Assembly (NCBI GenBank): GCA_030641485.1
Contig: DAOWHJ010000117.1
Span: forward strand, 1 to 15,068
Reading direction: 5' to 3'
Source of the DNA: Pseudomonadota bacterium
Lineage (GTDB): Bacteria > Desulfobacterota > Anaeroferrophillalia > Anaeroferrophillales > Tharpellaceae
DNA: 15,068 nt
Position numbers and translations under genes: made by a program. Shown piece after piece: positions 6,518 through 13,904 of the stretch. Every line of letters begins with the position of its first letter. Positions within the stretch are counted from its first letter, which is position 1. The notes below the pieces were generated by a model. The model was not told where the DNA came from. It made no database searches and saw nothing but the letters and a program-made list of their open reading frames with translations.

Positions 6518-8152
6518 ATGAACAAAAGTAATACTTATACTTTTTCAGCTTTTGAAGAAGCCTGTTCAAAATATCCAGAGCGCAATGCCCTGATCTATCT
6601 TGGGCGGAAGTTTTCCTATCGCTTTCTCAAGCAGATGATCGACCAGTTTGCGACAGCCCTGCATCGCTTAGGGGTCGGGCATCAGGATAAGGTTATGATC
6701 TATATGGGCAATTCGCCGCAATGGGTCATTGCCAACTTTGCCATCCAGAAAATCGGCGCCGTCGTGGTACCAGTGTCACCGATCTACACCTCACATGAAC
6801 TGCTCTATATGGTTAAGGATGCCGAGGTCGAAACGGTGCTCTGTATGGACACCAATTTTGGTTATGTTAAGGAGGTCGATCGCCAGCATCCCTTAAAGCG
6901 AATCATTATTACCAATTTGACCGATATGCTCTACACCTGGCAGAAGATCTTCGGCACTTTGGTCGATAAAATTCCTAAAGGCAGTACCGTTCGCGGAGAA
7001 AATATATATCGTTTTAATGAGCTTTTGCGCAAGGCCCCGCCGCAGCCTCCAGTCGTCGATATCGATGCCGATAAGGATCTCGCCTATATTATGTATACCG
7101 GTGGGACCACCGGATTTCCCAAGGGGGTGCCCGGTAGTCATGTCAGTGAGGTCTCCTACGTTAGTGATGTTATGGACCTTTTTCATGGTTATATTGAGGA
7201 AGGTAATGACACCATGATTATGGTGAACCCGCTTTTCCATATTATGGCCAAAGGCTTTTTGTTAGCGGCAGGTCTCAATTTAGGAGTCACCACGGTGTTG
7301 ATGCCGGTGCCTGAGGTTGACGCTGCCCTTGCTGAAATTGAACGTTTCAAAGTTCGTTGGATGCTGGGCGTGCCGGCTCTCTATCGTATGATCCTCGAAA
7401 ATGATCGTTTGTCAGATTACGATATTTCATCACTTAAATACTGTTACTGTGGTGGGGATGTGTTGCCGGGTGAAATCTTCAGGCGCTGGTGGGAGCTAAC
7501 CGGTGATCCTCTCTATCAGGTTTACGGCTCGACTGAAGTTGGTCATTTGACCTACGGCCGGCTCGATCAGGATCCCGATCCCAAGACCGTTGGTAGTATC
7601 CTGCCCTCACGCCGCTGTTTGGTGGTTGACCCTGAAACCCTGGAGGAGGTCGAGGTTGGGGTCACCGGGGAACTGCTTGTGACTTCAGTTTATACGAACA
7701 AAAACTATTGGAACAAACCCGAGGAGACCAAACTTTCCTATGTCAAGATAGGTGATGAGATCTTCTATAGAATGGGTGATTATGTCTGCATAACGGAGAG
7801 TGGTGAAATTCAGTTTATCGAGAGAACCGCAGATACCATCAAATATAAGGCCTACAGAATTTCAGCATCTGAAATCGAAGCGGTTTTACAGGATCACCCG
7901 ACGGTCATGGGAGCCTGTGCGGTTGGCATCCCGGACCCCAGTTGTGGTGAGCGTATCAAAGCTATAGTTGTTCTTAAAGAAGATGCCAAGGGGGTTGACG
8001 GTGAGACCTTGACGGGATGGTGCCGTAAGCGCTTGGCTCCCTACAAGATTCCCCACTATATCGAATTTCGAGATATGTTGCCGAAATCAAAAGTTGGTAA
8101 ACTTCTACGCCGTGAAATCAGGGATGAGGAGAAACGTAAAGAGACTCAATAA
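6518..8152 (+). CDS. AMP-forming acyl/aryl-CoA synthetase
   Basis: This 544-residue enzyme would convert a carboxylic acid, ATP and CoA to the acyl-CoA with release of AMP and pyrophosphate. The ATP-binding loop is MYTGGTTGFPKG (192-203). The adenine-side motif is YGSTE (336-340), the ribose-binding Asp421 lies in GDYV, the hinge Asp439 in ERTADT, and the catalytic Lys528 in SKVGKLLRRE. The A8 motif reads IKYKAYRIS (441-449), with Ala445 where Gly is nearly always found. The start is four bases after the livF stop, so the gene clearly belongs to the operon. Genes of this type beside Liv-like importers are known from aromatic-acid and fatty-acid uptake loci, such as the hba locus of Rhodopseudomonas. 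The acid used here cannot be deduced. Confidence 0.92.
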   Translation: MNKSNTYTFSAFEEACSKYPERNALIYLGRKFSYRFLKQMIDQFATALHRLGVGHQDKVMIYMGNSPQWVIANFAIQKIGAVVVPVSPIYTSHELLYMVKDAEVETVLCMDTNFGYVKEVDRQHPLKRIIITNLTDMLYTWQKIFGTLVDKIPKGSTVRGENIYRFNELLRKAPPQPPVVDIDADKDLAYIMYTGGTTGFPKGVPGSHVSEVSYVSDVMDLFHGYIEEGNDTMIMVNPLFHIMAKGFLLAAGLNLGVTTVLMPVPEVDAALAEIERFKVRWMLGVPALYRMILENDRLSDYDISSLKYCYCGGDVLPGEIFRRWWELTGDPLYQVYGSTEVGHLTYGRLDQDPDPKTVGSILPSRRCLVVDPETLEEVEVGVTGELLVTSVYTNKNYWNKPEETKLSYVKIGDEIFYRMGDYVCITESGEIQFIERTADTIKYKAYRISASEIEAVLQDHPTVMGACAVGIPDPSCGERIKAIVVLKEDAKGVDGETLTGWCRKRLAPYKIPHYIEFRDMLPKSKVGKLLRREIRDEEKRKETQ

Positions 8153-8256
8153 ATCCATGAATTCCTGTATGTTTACTTAACTTCGATAGATTTTGGTGAC
8201 AAAATTGTTGCCATAATCAATTATATTTGTGTTTTGAAAAGAGTTGAAAAGCTGTT

Positions 8257-8283
8257 AAAAGGGTCATTTATTGACCCTTTTTT
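8257..8283 (+). terminator. Rho-independent terminator of the transporter operon
   Basis: AAAAGGGTCA (8257-8266) pairs with TGACCCTTTT (8272-8281) around TTTAT, and the T-run continues to 8283. The arms are perfect over 10 bp. A-run and T-run on both sides allow it to work in both directions. It lies about 105 bp after the ligase stop. Confidence 0.85.
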
Positions 8284-8290
8284 ACGTTTT

Positions 8291-8319
8291 AAAGAACTCT
8301 TAAATGGGAGCTCTTTTAT
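8291..8319 (+). terminator. Second, weaker hairpin terminator
   Basis: AAAGAACTC (8291-8299) pairs with GAGCTCTTT (8308-8316) with one A-C mismatch and an 8-nt loop, followed by more T. It stands directly after the first terminator and probably acts as a backup. Confidence 0.5.
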
Positions 8320-8395
8320 TTTACTGTTTGATATGTTAAAAACTCAACTTGCTGAGGTTATTTTTTTGCTTGATATTTAACTATTTAAGTCCTCT

Positions 8396-8465
8396 CGCAA
8401 AGTACGCAAAGGCGCCAAGAAAATCAAGCAGCAGCAATAGCCTTAAAATCCTTTGCATCTTTGCG
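8396..8465. repeat. Intergenic CGCAAAG inverted-repeat element
   Basis: CGCAAAGTACGCAAAGG (8396-8412) and CCTTTGCATCTTTGCG (8450-8465) are near-complementary arms about 37 bp apart, each carrying the heptamer CGCAAAG or its complement in tandem or near-tandem form. From memory, similar CGCAAAG-rich intergenic repeats are scattered in genomes of Geobacter-like and other Desulfobacterota bacteria. I see only one copy in this window. Its end is 28 bp before the next start codon. Confidence 0.6.
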
Positions 8466-8492
8466 GGTAATATAAAGAATGGAGAAAATACG

Positions 8493-8840
8493 ATGACTAA
8501 AACGGTTATATTTGCTTTTCGCGGCGACCCTCTCTGTTTCGTTCATGTTCTTTTGAACAGCCTTGACCTGGCGGCCAAAGGTATGGAAGGGAAAATTGTT
8601 ATTGAAGGTGATGCTGTTAAACTGGTGCCCGAAATGGCGCTACCGGGTCATTTTCTTAACCAACTCTATGTTAAGGCCAAAGATCTGGGTTTGATTATAG
8701 GAGCCTGCAGAGCCTGCTCGAGAAAACTTGGAGTTGTGTCAGCCGTTGAGGCTGCAAATATTGCCTTGATTGGTGAGATGTCAGGCCATCCATCGATGTC
8801 AGCATATATTGAAAAAGGCTATAGCGTTATTACATTCTAA
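8493..8840 (+). CDS. DsrE-like small cytoplasmic protein
   Basis: The predicted protein has 115 residues. It starts with a beta-strand (TKTVIFAFRGDPLCFVHVLLNS) and has the alternating strand-helix pattern of DsrE/DsrF-like proteins, which in other contexts handle sulfur or act as small signalling subunits. Cys72 and Cys75 in GACRACSRKLG lie where many family members carry conserved cysteines, so a thiol role is possible but unproven. GGAG at 8481-8484 supports the ATG at 8493. The frame is open back to 8349, but that part overlaps the CGCAAAG repeat and has no family resemblance. The gene is flanked by a terminator upstream and an intergenic gap downstream, and is probably expressed alone or with xth. 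Confidence 0.75.
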   Translation: MTKTVIFAFRGDPLCFVHVLLNSLDLAAKGMEGKIVIEGDAVKLVPEMALPGHFLNQLYVKAKDLGLIIGACRACSRKLGVVSAVEAANIALIGEMSGHPSMSAYIEKGYSVITF

Positions 8841-8904
8841 CCTGGGTTCGGCCCATAAATAAGTAAGTGAAGAAATATTTTTGATAACTCTAAGGATTTC
8901 GGGA

Positions 8905-9726
8905 ATGAATAAAACGCTGAAAATAGCTTCGTGGAATGTTAATGGATTGCGGGCGGTTTATAAAAAAGGGGAACTCAAGAATTTCCTGGAAAAGCATGAC
9001 CCCGACATTTTGCTGCTTCAGGAGACCAAGGCTAAAGTGGCCCAGCTGCCAGCAGAACTCACTGATAGCGATTGCTACCTGCAGTACTACCATTCAGCGG
9101 TTAAAGCCGGTTATGCTGGTACTGCCATTTGGGTCAAAAAAGGTGCTCTTGAAGATATCGAGTTTCTTACCGGTATGCCGGGATATAATGATGATGAAGG
9201 TCGCATTGCTCAGCTTAAGTTGCCCGGTGTTAGAATTTTCGGTATCTATTTTCCTAATGGTGGTAAATCGGAGGCGGCCTGGCAAGGCAAGCTCGCTTTT
9301 TATGAGATTTTTCTCGCTTACGTGAATGAATTGCGCCAATCAGGGGAAACCGTAATTTTTGCCGGTGATGTCAACTGCTGCCATCAAGAGATTGATATTG
9401 CCAGGCCCAAGGAGAATGACGGTAAAATTGGCTTCCATCCCGAGGAGCGCCGCCGTCTCTCTGATTGGGTAGAAAATGGCTGGGTCGATATTTGGCGGCA
9501 GACCTTTCCCGGTAAAGCCGACACCTATTCCTGGTGGAGTTTTCGGGCCGGGGCTCGCCAACGCAATGTTGGTTGGCGTCTCGACTACTTCTTTGTCGAC
9601 CAGGATTTTTTCTCCGAGGTCTTAAGCATAGATTATATCAGGGATCAGATGGGTAGTGACCACTGCCCGATTATTATGGAAACTGATTTGAAAAAAGGGA
9701 TCAGGAGTTTGAATCTTAATGGATAG
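8905..9726 (+). CDS. xth: Exodeoxyribonuclease III / AP endonuclease
   Basis: This 273-residue DNA-repair enzyme cuts at abasic sites and removes nucleotides from 3' ends. All catalytic elements of the ExoIII fold are visible: Asn11 in SWNVNGLR, metal ligand Glu40 in LLQETK, Tyr115 in IYFPNGG, Asp155 and Asn157 in GDVNCCH, Asp228 in WRLDYF, and Asp252-His253 in GSDHCP. The segment DVNCCHQEIDIARPKEN matches the family's DFNxxxxxIDxxxPK region, with Cys-Cys in an unusual place. AAGGA at 8892-8896 places the start at the ATG at 8905; the in-frame TTG at 8881 is unlikely. It overlaps the next gene by eight bases. Confidence 0.95.
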   Translation: MNKTLKIASWNVNGLRAVYKKGELKNFLEKHDPDILLLQETKAKVAQLPAELTDSDCYLQYYHSAVKAGYAGTAIWVKKGALEDIEFLTGMPGYNDDEGRIAQLKLPGVRIFGIYFPNGGKSEAAWQGKLAFYEIFLAYVNELRQSGETVIFAGDVNCCHQEIDIARPKENDGKIGFHPEERRRLSDWVENGWVDIWRQTFPGKADTYSWWSFRAGARQRNVGWRLDYFFVDQDFFSEVLSIDYIRDQMGSDHCPIIMETDLKKGIRSLNLNG

Positions 9727-10117
9727 TATTAGCAAGTTTTTTGAAAATGATCGCTTTGCCGCTCACAACGACATCACCCTGCTTGAAGTTTCTCCCGGTT
9801 ATGCTAAAACTCAACTTGTAGTTGCTGAGCAGCATCTTAATGGGGTCAATATCACTCATGGTGGGGCGATCTTTACGTTGGCCGATTTTGCTTTTGCGGT
9901 CGCCTCAAATTCGCATGGTACGGTAGCAGTTGGGGTCAGCGCGACCATCGCTTACCTTAAGGCAACAACCAGTCAAGGAACTCTTACTGCCGAAGCCAAA
10001 GAGGTTGCCATTAATCCCAAGCTGGCGACCTATCAGGTTGAAGTGTGCAATGAAAACAACGAAATGGTTGCCGTTTTTCAGGGTACGGTTTACCGGAAAA
10101 AAGCGAGCTTAAGTTGA
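9719..10117 (+). CDS. PaaI-type hotdog-fold thioesterase
   Basis: This 132-residue protein has the hotdog-fold signature of acyl-CoA thioesterases. Asn41 and His47-Gly-Gly (NGVNITHGGAIFTLADFAFA) together with Asp56 on the long central helix form the usual active site of the PaaI subgroup. It would hydrolyse acyl- or aryl-CoA and release free CoA, in line with PaaI's role as a rescue enzyme during phenylacetate breakdown. The ATG lies inside the xth 3' end, so translation is likely coupled. It stands about 1.6 kb downstream of the CoA ligase in a separate transcription unit. Its 3' end has been duplicated just downstream. Confidence 0.9.
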   Translation: MDSISKFFENDRFAAHNDITLLEVSPGYAKTQLVVAEQHLNGVNITHGGAIFTLADFAFAVASNSHGTVAVGVSATIAYLKATTSQGTLTAEAKEVAINPKLATYQVEVCNENNEMVAVFQGTVYRKKASLS

Positions 10118-10170
10118 GATTGGTCCTGATTTCAACCACTACTTACAGAAAAAACTTCTCAAAGAGTGGT

Positions 10171-10290
10171 GAAGCCCTATAGGTCGCCATTAATTCCAAA
10201 CTGGCGACCTATCGGGTTTGCAGTGCGTGAATGAGATGACTGCTGTTTTTACAGGGTACGGTTTACCTTGAAAACTGCAGCCTAAGTGAT
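10171..10290 (+). pseudogene. Decayed duplicate of the thioesterase 3' end
   Basis: This stretch aligns with 9992-10112 at an offset of about 179 bp. Conserved blocks are GAAGCC, AGGTCGCCATTAAT, CTGGCGACCTATC and CAGGGTACGGTTTACC. It has point changes and a net loss of about six bases in the middle, so the reading frame is broken. There is no start codon or upstream half, so it is a partial tandem copy or the remnant of a second gene. Confidence 0.85.
10179..10212 (+). repeat. Perfect 11-bp hairpin within the decayed copy
   Basis: ATAGGTCGCCA (10179-10189) and TGGCGACCTAT (10202-10212) are exact reverse complements around a 12-nt loop. In the functional gene the corresponding left arm is only partly complementary, so the perfect stem arose in the duplicate. 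It could end transcripts from the thioesterase, although no T-tract follows. Confidence 0.7.
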
Positions 10291-10296
10291 AGTGAG

Positions 10297-10539
10297 TTAC
10301 TCTGGGATCGCATTGATCATAATCAATGCTTCAAATGCTGAAGATCTTCTATTTGAAAATTTACCAAACCATTTATCGTAAACAGTTAAAATATCTTTCG
10401 ACCGATAAAGCCTAGAGATCACACTGTCGGCAATGTGACGAAAGTCAGAATCATTTTTTCGTACTGCTAGGGCAAAAGGTTCATATGAGAACAGGTCTTG
10501 CAGGATTGTAAAATTACCGGGGTTTTCTGAGGCTCCTGT
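10297..10539 (-). pseudogene. C-terminal remnant of an amino-acid-type ABC binding protein (SBP_bac_3)
   Basis: The minus frame is open from 10539 to the stop at 10297-10299 and is preceded by an in-frame TAA at 10540-10542. It reads NFTILQDLFSYEPFALAVRK, then a helix ending DSVISRLYRSKDILTVYDKWF. The SYEPFALAVRK...D...Y-x-K-W-F pattern is typical of the last third of GltI-like glutamate/aspartate binding proteins. The first two thirds, signal peptide and start codon are missing. The 3' end of the frame contains a perfect hairpin (GCATTGAT, loop CATA, ATCAATGC; 10310-10329) that may once have acted in termination. The remnant is convergent with the decayed thioesterase copy. Confidence 0.7.
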
Positions 10540-10724
10540 TTATGATTTGGGTTAATCTTTCATAATGCACTATTGACATTGTTTTTATCTAAATACAAGT
10601 TAAACGTAAATATCTTCGACCATGAGATTGAGAATTGGCCATCCCGTGATTTTTCACAAAAGCATCAAACTTAGACAATCGACTGGATTAAGCGCTCAGA
10701 TAGTCATCTTTACTGCGGTCCGAC
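10540..10724. other. Gene-free stretch downstream of the kinase gene
   Basis: No supported frame or clear terminator was seen on either strand. It may contain degraded upstream sequence of the binding-protein remnant. Short minus-strand peptides can be read, but none is recognisable. Confidence 0.4.
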
Positions 10725-13478
10725 TTACTCGGATAATACTTTTTTTATGAGTTCGAGCAGGTCCTCAATGATATAGGGTTTATTGATGAAACCGCAGAAA
10801 CCATACTTTTTGTATTCGGCAACGACCGGGTCATTAGCGTAACCACTTGAGACTATCGCTTTTACCTGAGGGTCAAATTCTTTGAGCAATTCGATTGTCT
10901 TCCGCCCGCCTAAACCGCCGGGAATTGTCAGGTCCATGATCACCAAGTCAAATTTCTGCTCCCGATATTTTTCCAGAGCCTGCTGGCCATCACTGGCAAC
11001 CTCAACCTCGTAATTAAAGGTGGTTAGAAGCTCAGTTATGATTTCCCGCACGACCACTTCATCGTCCATCACCAGGATCCGACTTGCCGAAGTCGATGTT
11101 GCCCTTGAGGGGCTCACTTTTTTCTGGGTTTTTAGAGCTGTCCCCAGGGCTGGGAGAAAGATACTGAACTCGGTGAAACAACCTAGATCTGATTGAACAC
11201 CAACGTAGCCGCCATGTTTCTTGACAATTGAATGGGTGACTGATAAGCCTAAGCCGCTACCCTCTTTCTTGGTTGTAAAGAAGGGGTCAAAAATCTTTTC
11301 CCGTAACTCATCGGCAATGCCACAGCCTTGATCACGGACCGATATTTTAACATAGGCCCCGGGTTTGAGGGGTAAGGTTGCAGTTTTTGTCGAGCCTGAA
11401 TCAATGTTTTCAGCCCGGATAGAGATAGTTCCCCCCTCGGGCATGGAGTGAACGGCATTAATTACCAGATTCTGGATTACCTGGCTAATCTGGCCCGAAT
11501 CAACCTCAGCCACCCAAAGATCGTCAGGAATTTCAAAGTAGAGGGCGATTTTTGATCCGAGCAGAGAGAACTCGGCTGAATCCCGGATAATTTCATTCAG
11601 CTTTGCCGCCTCTTTAATCGGCTCGCCACCTTTGGCAAATGTCAGTAGCTTTTGAGTTAGGTCCGCAGCTCGTCTTGAGGCCTTCATGGCCTTATCAAGG
11701 TTTGTTCGGGCCTTTTCTGGATGCGACTCAAATCGCATCGCAGCAACCTCAACGTTGCCCATAATGCCGGTCAATAAGTTGTTGAAATCGTGAGCAATCC
11801 CCCCGGCCAGGCGGCCAACACTCTCAAGTTTTCTTAGTTTCAGAACCTCTTCCTGCATACGCTCGCGATCAGTGATATCACGAAATACCAGAACCCCACC
11901 GATAATTTTACTGTTTTTATCGCGAATCGGGGAAGCACTGTCAGCGATGTTGAACTCCTGACCATCGCGAGAGCGTAGTACCGTGTTGTCTTCGAGTTCT
12001 AAAATTACCCCTTGACTGATTGCCCGGTCAAGGGGGTTTTGGGCCGGTTCCCTGCTCTTGCCCTTGATAATGTCGAGAACTTCATCAATTTTGTGACCGA
12101 TAGCATCGGCATATTGCCAACCGGTTAAGTGCTCGGCGACCCGGTTCATCAAGACTACATGTCCGTTGAGGTCAGTGGTGATGACTGCGTCACCAATACT
12201 GCGCAGGGTCACCAGAAGCTGTTCTCGTTCATCCCGCAAAAGTTGTTCAAGTTCTTTGAATTTTGAGATGTCCCGCCAGATTGTGAAAATAATATCTCGA
12301 TTTTCCAAAGGGACTACCGTTAAGGAGACGTCAGCCCAGAATTCGTGTCCCTGAAGATCGCAATGGAGCCATTCGAAACGATGAAAACCATCACTGTAGG
12401 CCTGTTTTATCATGGCCACAGCTTTATCCTCTGACGAACTGCCATCGGGTTGTCGAAGCGGCGACAGATGGGCTGGATGCGCAATAACCTCATCCTTGTT
12501 TTTGGCTTTCAAAAGTTTCAGAGCGGCCTGGTTACAATCAAAAAAACCCTTTTTATCAAGCAGCAGCATGGGGTCAGAAGAGCGCTCGAACAGGGCGCGA
12601 AATTTTTCTTCACTCTCTTTCAACGCCATCTCCGATTCGACCCTGTCGGTTATGTCGACGGCACTGCCCAAAACTGTTATTTCCCCGTCATCACTGGCCA
12701 ACGGCACCCCAGATAACTCCCACCAACGGCAAGTGCCATCTTTTTTCACACCTATATAATCGTATGAAACCCCATGAGTTTCAGCCGAGCGTCGGGATAC
12801 GGCCCGTTTAACGCTCATATCTTTATAGTCATCATGGAGCAGCTTGGTGAAATTCATTCCCAGAAGTTCGTCCCGGGTGTAGCCTGTCAGTACTTGGCAC
12901 ATCTTGTTTATGTAGGTGAATTTTCCCTTACTGTCATAGGTGTAGATCATTACTTGGGCATTTTCAGTAAAGGCTTTGAACCTCTCTTCACTGCGGCGCA
13001 GGTCATCTTCAACCTTTTTCCTGGAAGTAATGTCAATAGCAGTGCCCAGCAGGATAGTTTGGCCCTGAAACTCAAGTTTTTCCGCATAGAGTTCGGCCCA
13101 TTTTATCCGGCCATTCTTGACTTTGAACTTAACATCATAATTTGCCGGAGGACTCTCTCCCCGAAGTCGGGCCTGGGTTCTCTCTACTGTCATCTCAAGG
13201 TGATCAGGATGAACCAGGGAAAAAATTGGTATCTTCAATAATTCTTCTTGTGTATATCCCGATAATGTCTGTAGGAAAGGGTTTGCATAAGTGATCATAC
13301 CTTTTTGGTCGATCATGTAGACTGCGGCTTGAACATTGTCAGCGAAGATGCGAAACCGGTCCTCACTTTTCAGCAATCTGCCGAGTAGGGATTCATTCTC
13401 CTGTCGCAATGAAGTGATTTGCTGAATAAGTTCATCTTTACTCATCTGCTGCAACCGATTAATTGATTCATTACTCAT
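10725..13478 (-). CDS. Hybrid sensor histidine kinase with four PAS domains and a C-terminal receiver
   Basis: This 917-residue protein has no visible membrane helices and is probably cytoplasmic. In order: a coiled coil (about 1-38), PAS1 (41-160), PAS2 (165-283), PAS3 (290-408), PAS4 (420-540), HisKA with His563 in GGIAHDFNNLL, and HATPase with N-box (QNLVINAVHSM, 669-679), G1 DQGCG (716-720), F-box DPFF (731-734) and G2 GSGLGL (740-745). A linker rich in Ser and Thr leads to a receiver domain (800-917) with acidic residues Asp805-Asp806, phospho-acceptor Asp849 (IMDLTIPGG) and Lys900 (FINKPY). The GGIAHDFNN type of kinase often has its receiver at the C-terminus. No separate response regulator lies nearby, so the output partner is unknown. 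The ATG is near an AAGG on the minus strand. The ligand of each PAS domain is unknown. Confidence 0.93.
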   Translation of the reverse strand: MSNESINRLQQMSKDELIQQITSLRQENESLLGRLLKSEDRFRIFADNVQAAVYMIDQKGMITYANPFLQTLSGYTQEELLKIPIFSLVHPDHLEMTVERTQARLRGESPPANYDVKFKVKNGRIKWAELYAEKLEFQGQTILLGTAIDITSRKKVEDDLRRSEERFKAFTENAQVMIYTYDSKGKFTYINKMCQVLTGYTRDELLGMNFTKLLHDDYKDMSVKRAVSRRSAETHGVSYDYIGVKKDGTCRWWELSGVPLASDDGEITVLGSAVDITDRVESEMALKESEEKFRALFERSSDPMLLLDKKGFFDCNQAALKLLKAKNKDEVIAHPAHLSPLRQPDGSSSEDKAVAMIKQAYSDGFHRFEWLHCDLQGHEFWADVSLTVVPLENRDIIFTIWRDISKFKELEQLLRDEREQLLVTLRSIGDAVITTDLNGHVVLMNRVAEHLTGWQYADAIGHKIDEVLDIIKGKSREPAQNPLDRAISQGVILELEDNTVLRSRDGQEFNIADSASPIRDKNSKIIGGVLVFRDITDRERMQEEVLKLRKLESVGRLAGGIAHDFNNLLTGIMGNVEVAAMRFESHPEKARTNLDKAMKASRRAADLTQKLLTFAKGGEPIKEAAKLNEIIRDSAEFSLLGSKIALYFEIPDDLWVAEVDSGQISQVIQNLVINAVHSMPEGGTISIRAENIDSGSTKTATLPLKPGAYVKISVRDQGCGIADELREKIFDPFFTTKKEGSGLGLSVTHSIVKKHGGYVGVQSDLGCFTEFSIFLPALGTALKTQKKVSPSRATSTSASRILVMDDEVVVREIITELLTTFNYEVEVASDGQQALEKYREQKFDLVIMDLTIPGGLGGRKTIELLKEFDPQVKAIVSSGYANDPVVAEYKKYGFCGFINKPYIIEDLLELIKKVLSE

Positions 13479-13490
13479 GGAAAATCTACC

Positions 13491-13548
13491 TTGTTAAATT
13501 GAAGGAGTTCATACTTGTGACCGAAACATGAGCAGATTAATTTAACAA
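13491..13548. promoter_or_regulatory. Inverted repeat in the kinase promoter region
   Basis: TTGTTAAATT (13491-13500) and AATTTAACAA (13539-13548) are perfect 10-bp inverted arms 38 bp apart. They lie just upstream of the kinase start on the minus strand. The distance is too great for one simple dimer site but allows two operator half-sites or a DNA loop. Role inferred only. Confidence 0.4.
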
Positions 13549-13671
13549 ACCAGGCATGTCAAGCACTATCATTACGTGTTAAGCCCTATTTTAGTTATCT
13601 CTGAGATGAATGCTTATTGACTTCGTAAACAGTGTTTGTTAATTCTTGGGCTTGAATTTATTGATTGTTAG

Positions 13672-13893
13672 TATCGTTGTGGAGATAACCATGAACTCGT
13701 CATTTTTGACACCGAAAAAGGCAAATTACTTCACAAGATGCGTCTGCATAAGCCCAAAATGGAGAATCTTAACCTAAGTGTTCTTGATCTGCAATTTTCC
13801 CCTGATGGGAGTCAGTTGCTGGTTACTACAGATGAGGCGATGGGGTTTATCTATGACCCGGTTAGTGGCAAACAACTGCGGTATTTTCAGGCC
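13672..13893 (+). pseudogene. WD40-like beta-propeller fragment
   Basis: The plus frame opens after a TAG at 13669-13671. It reads GDNHELVIFDTEKGKLLHKM, then VLDLQFSPDGSQLLVTTDE and GFIYDPVSGKQLRYFQA, which is roughly one and a half WD40-type blades (strand, D-x-x-x-G-K-L-L turn, F-S-P-D-G). WD40 proteins have several such blades, so most of the protein is missing on both sides. From about 13894 the frame runs antisense into the QueG-like gene and stops being propeller-like. The ATG at 13738 is not a convincing start. It is best read as a relic, or as the end of a recombined gene. Confidence 0.65.
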
Positions 13894-13904
13894 CGGGTTG
13901 GCGG

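Noticed and set aside
8349..8492. 48-residue extension of the DsrE-like protein
   Set aside because: It covers the CGCAAAG repeat, has no Shine-Dalgarno and no DsrE-like pattern, while ATG 8493 has GGAG at good spacing.
12774..13241. 155-residue plus-strand frame antisense to the kinase
   Set aside because: It has no recognisable domain, lies wholly within the PAS1-PAS2 coding region and is explained as a shadow of that gene.
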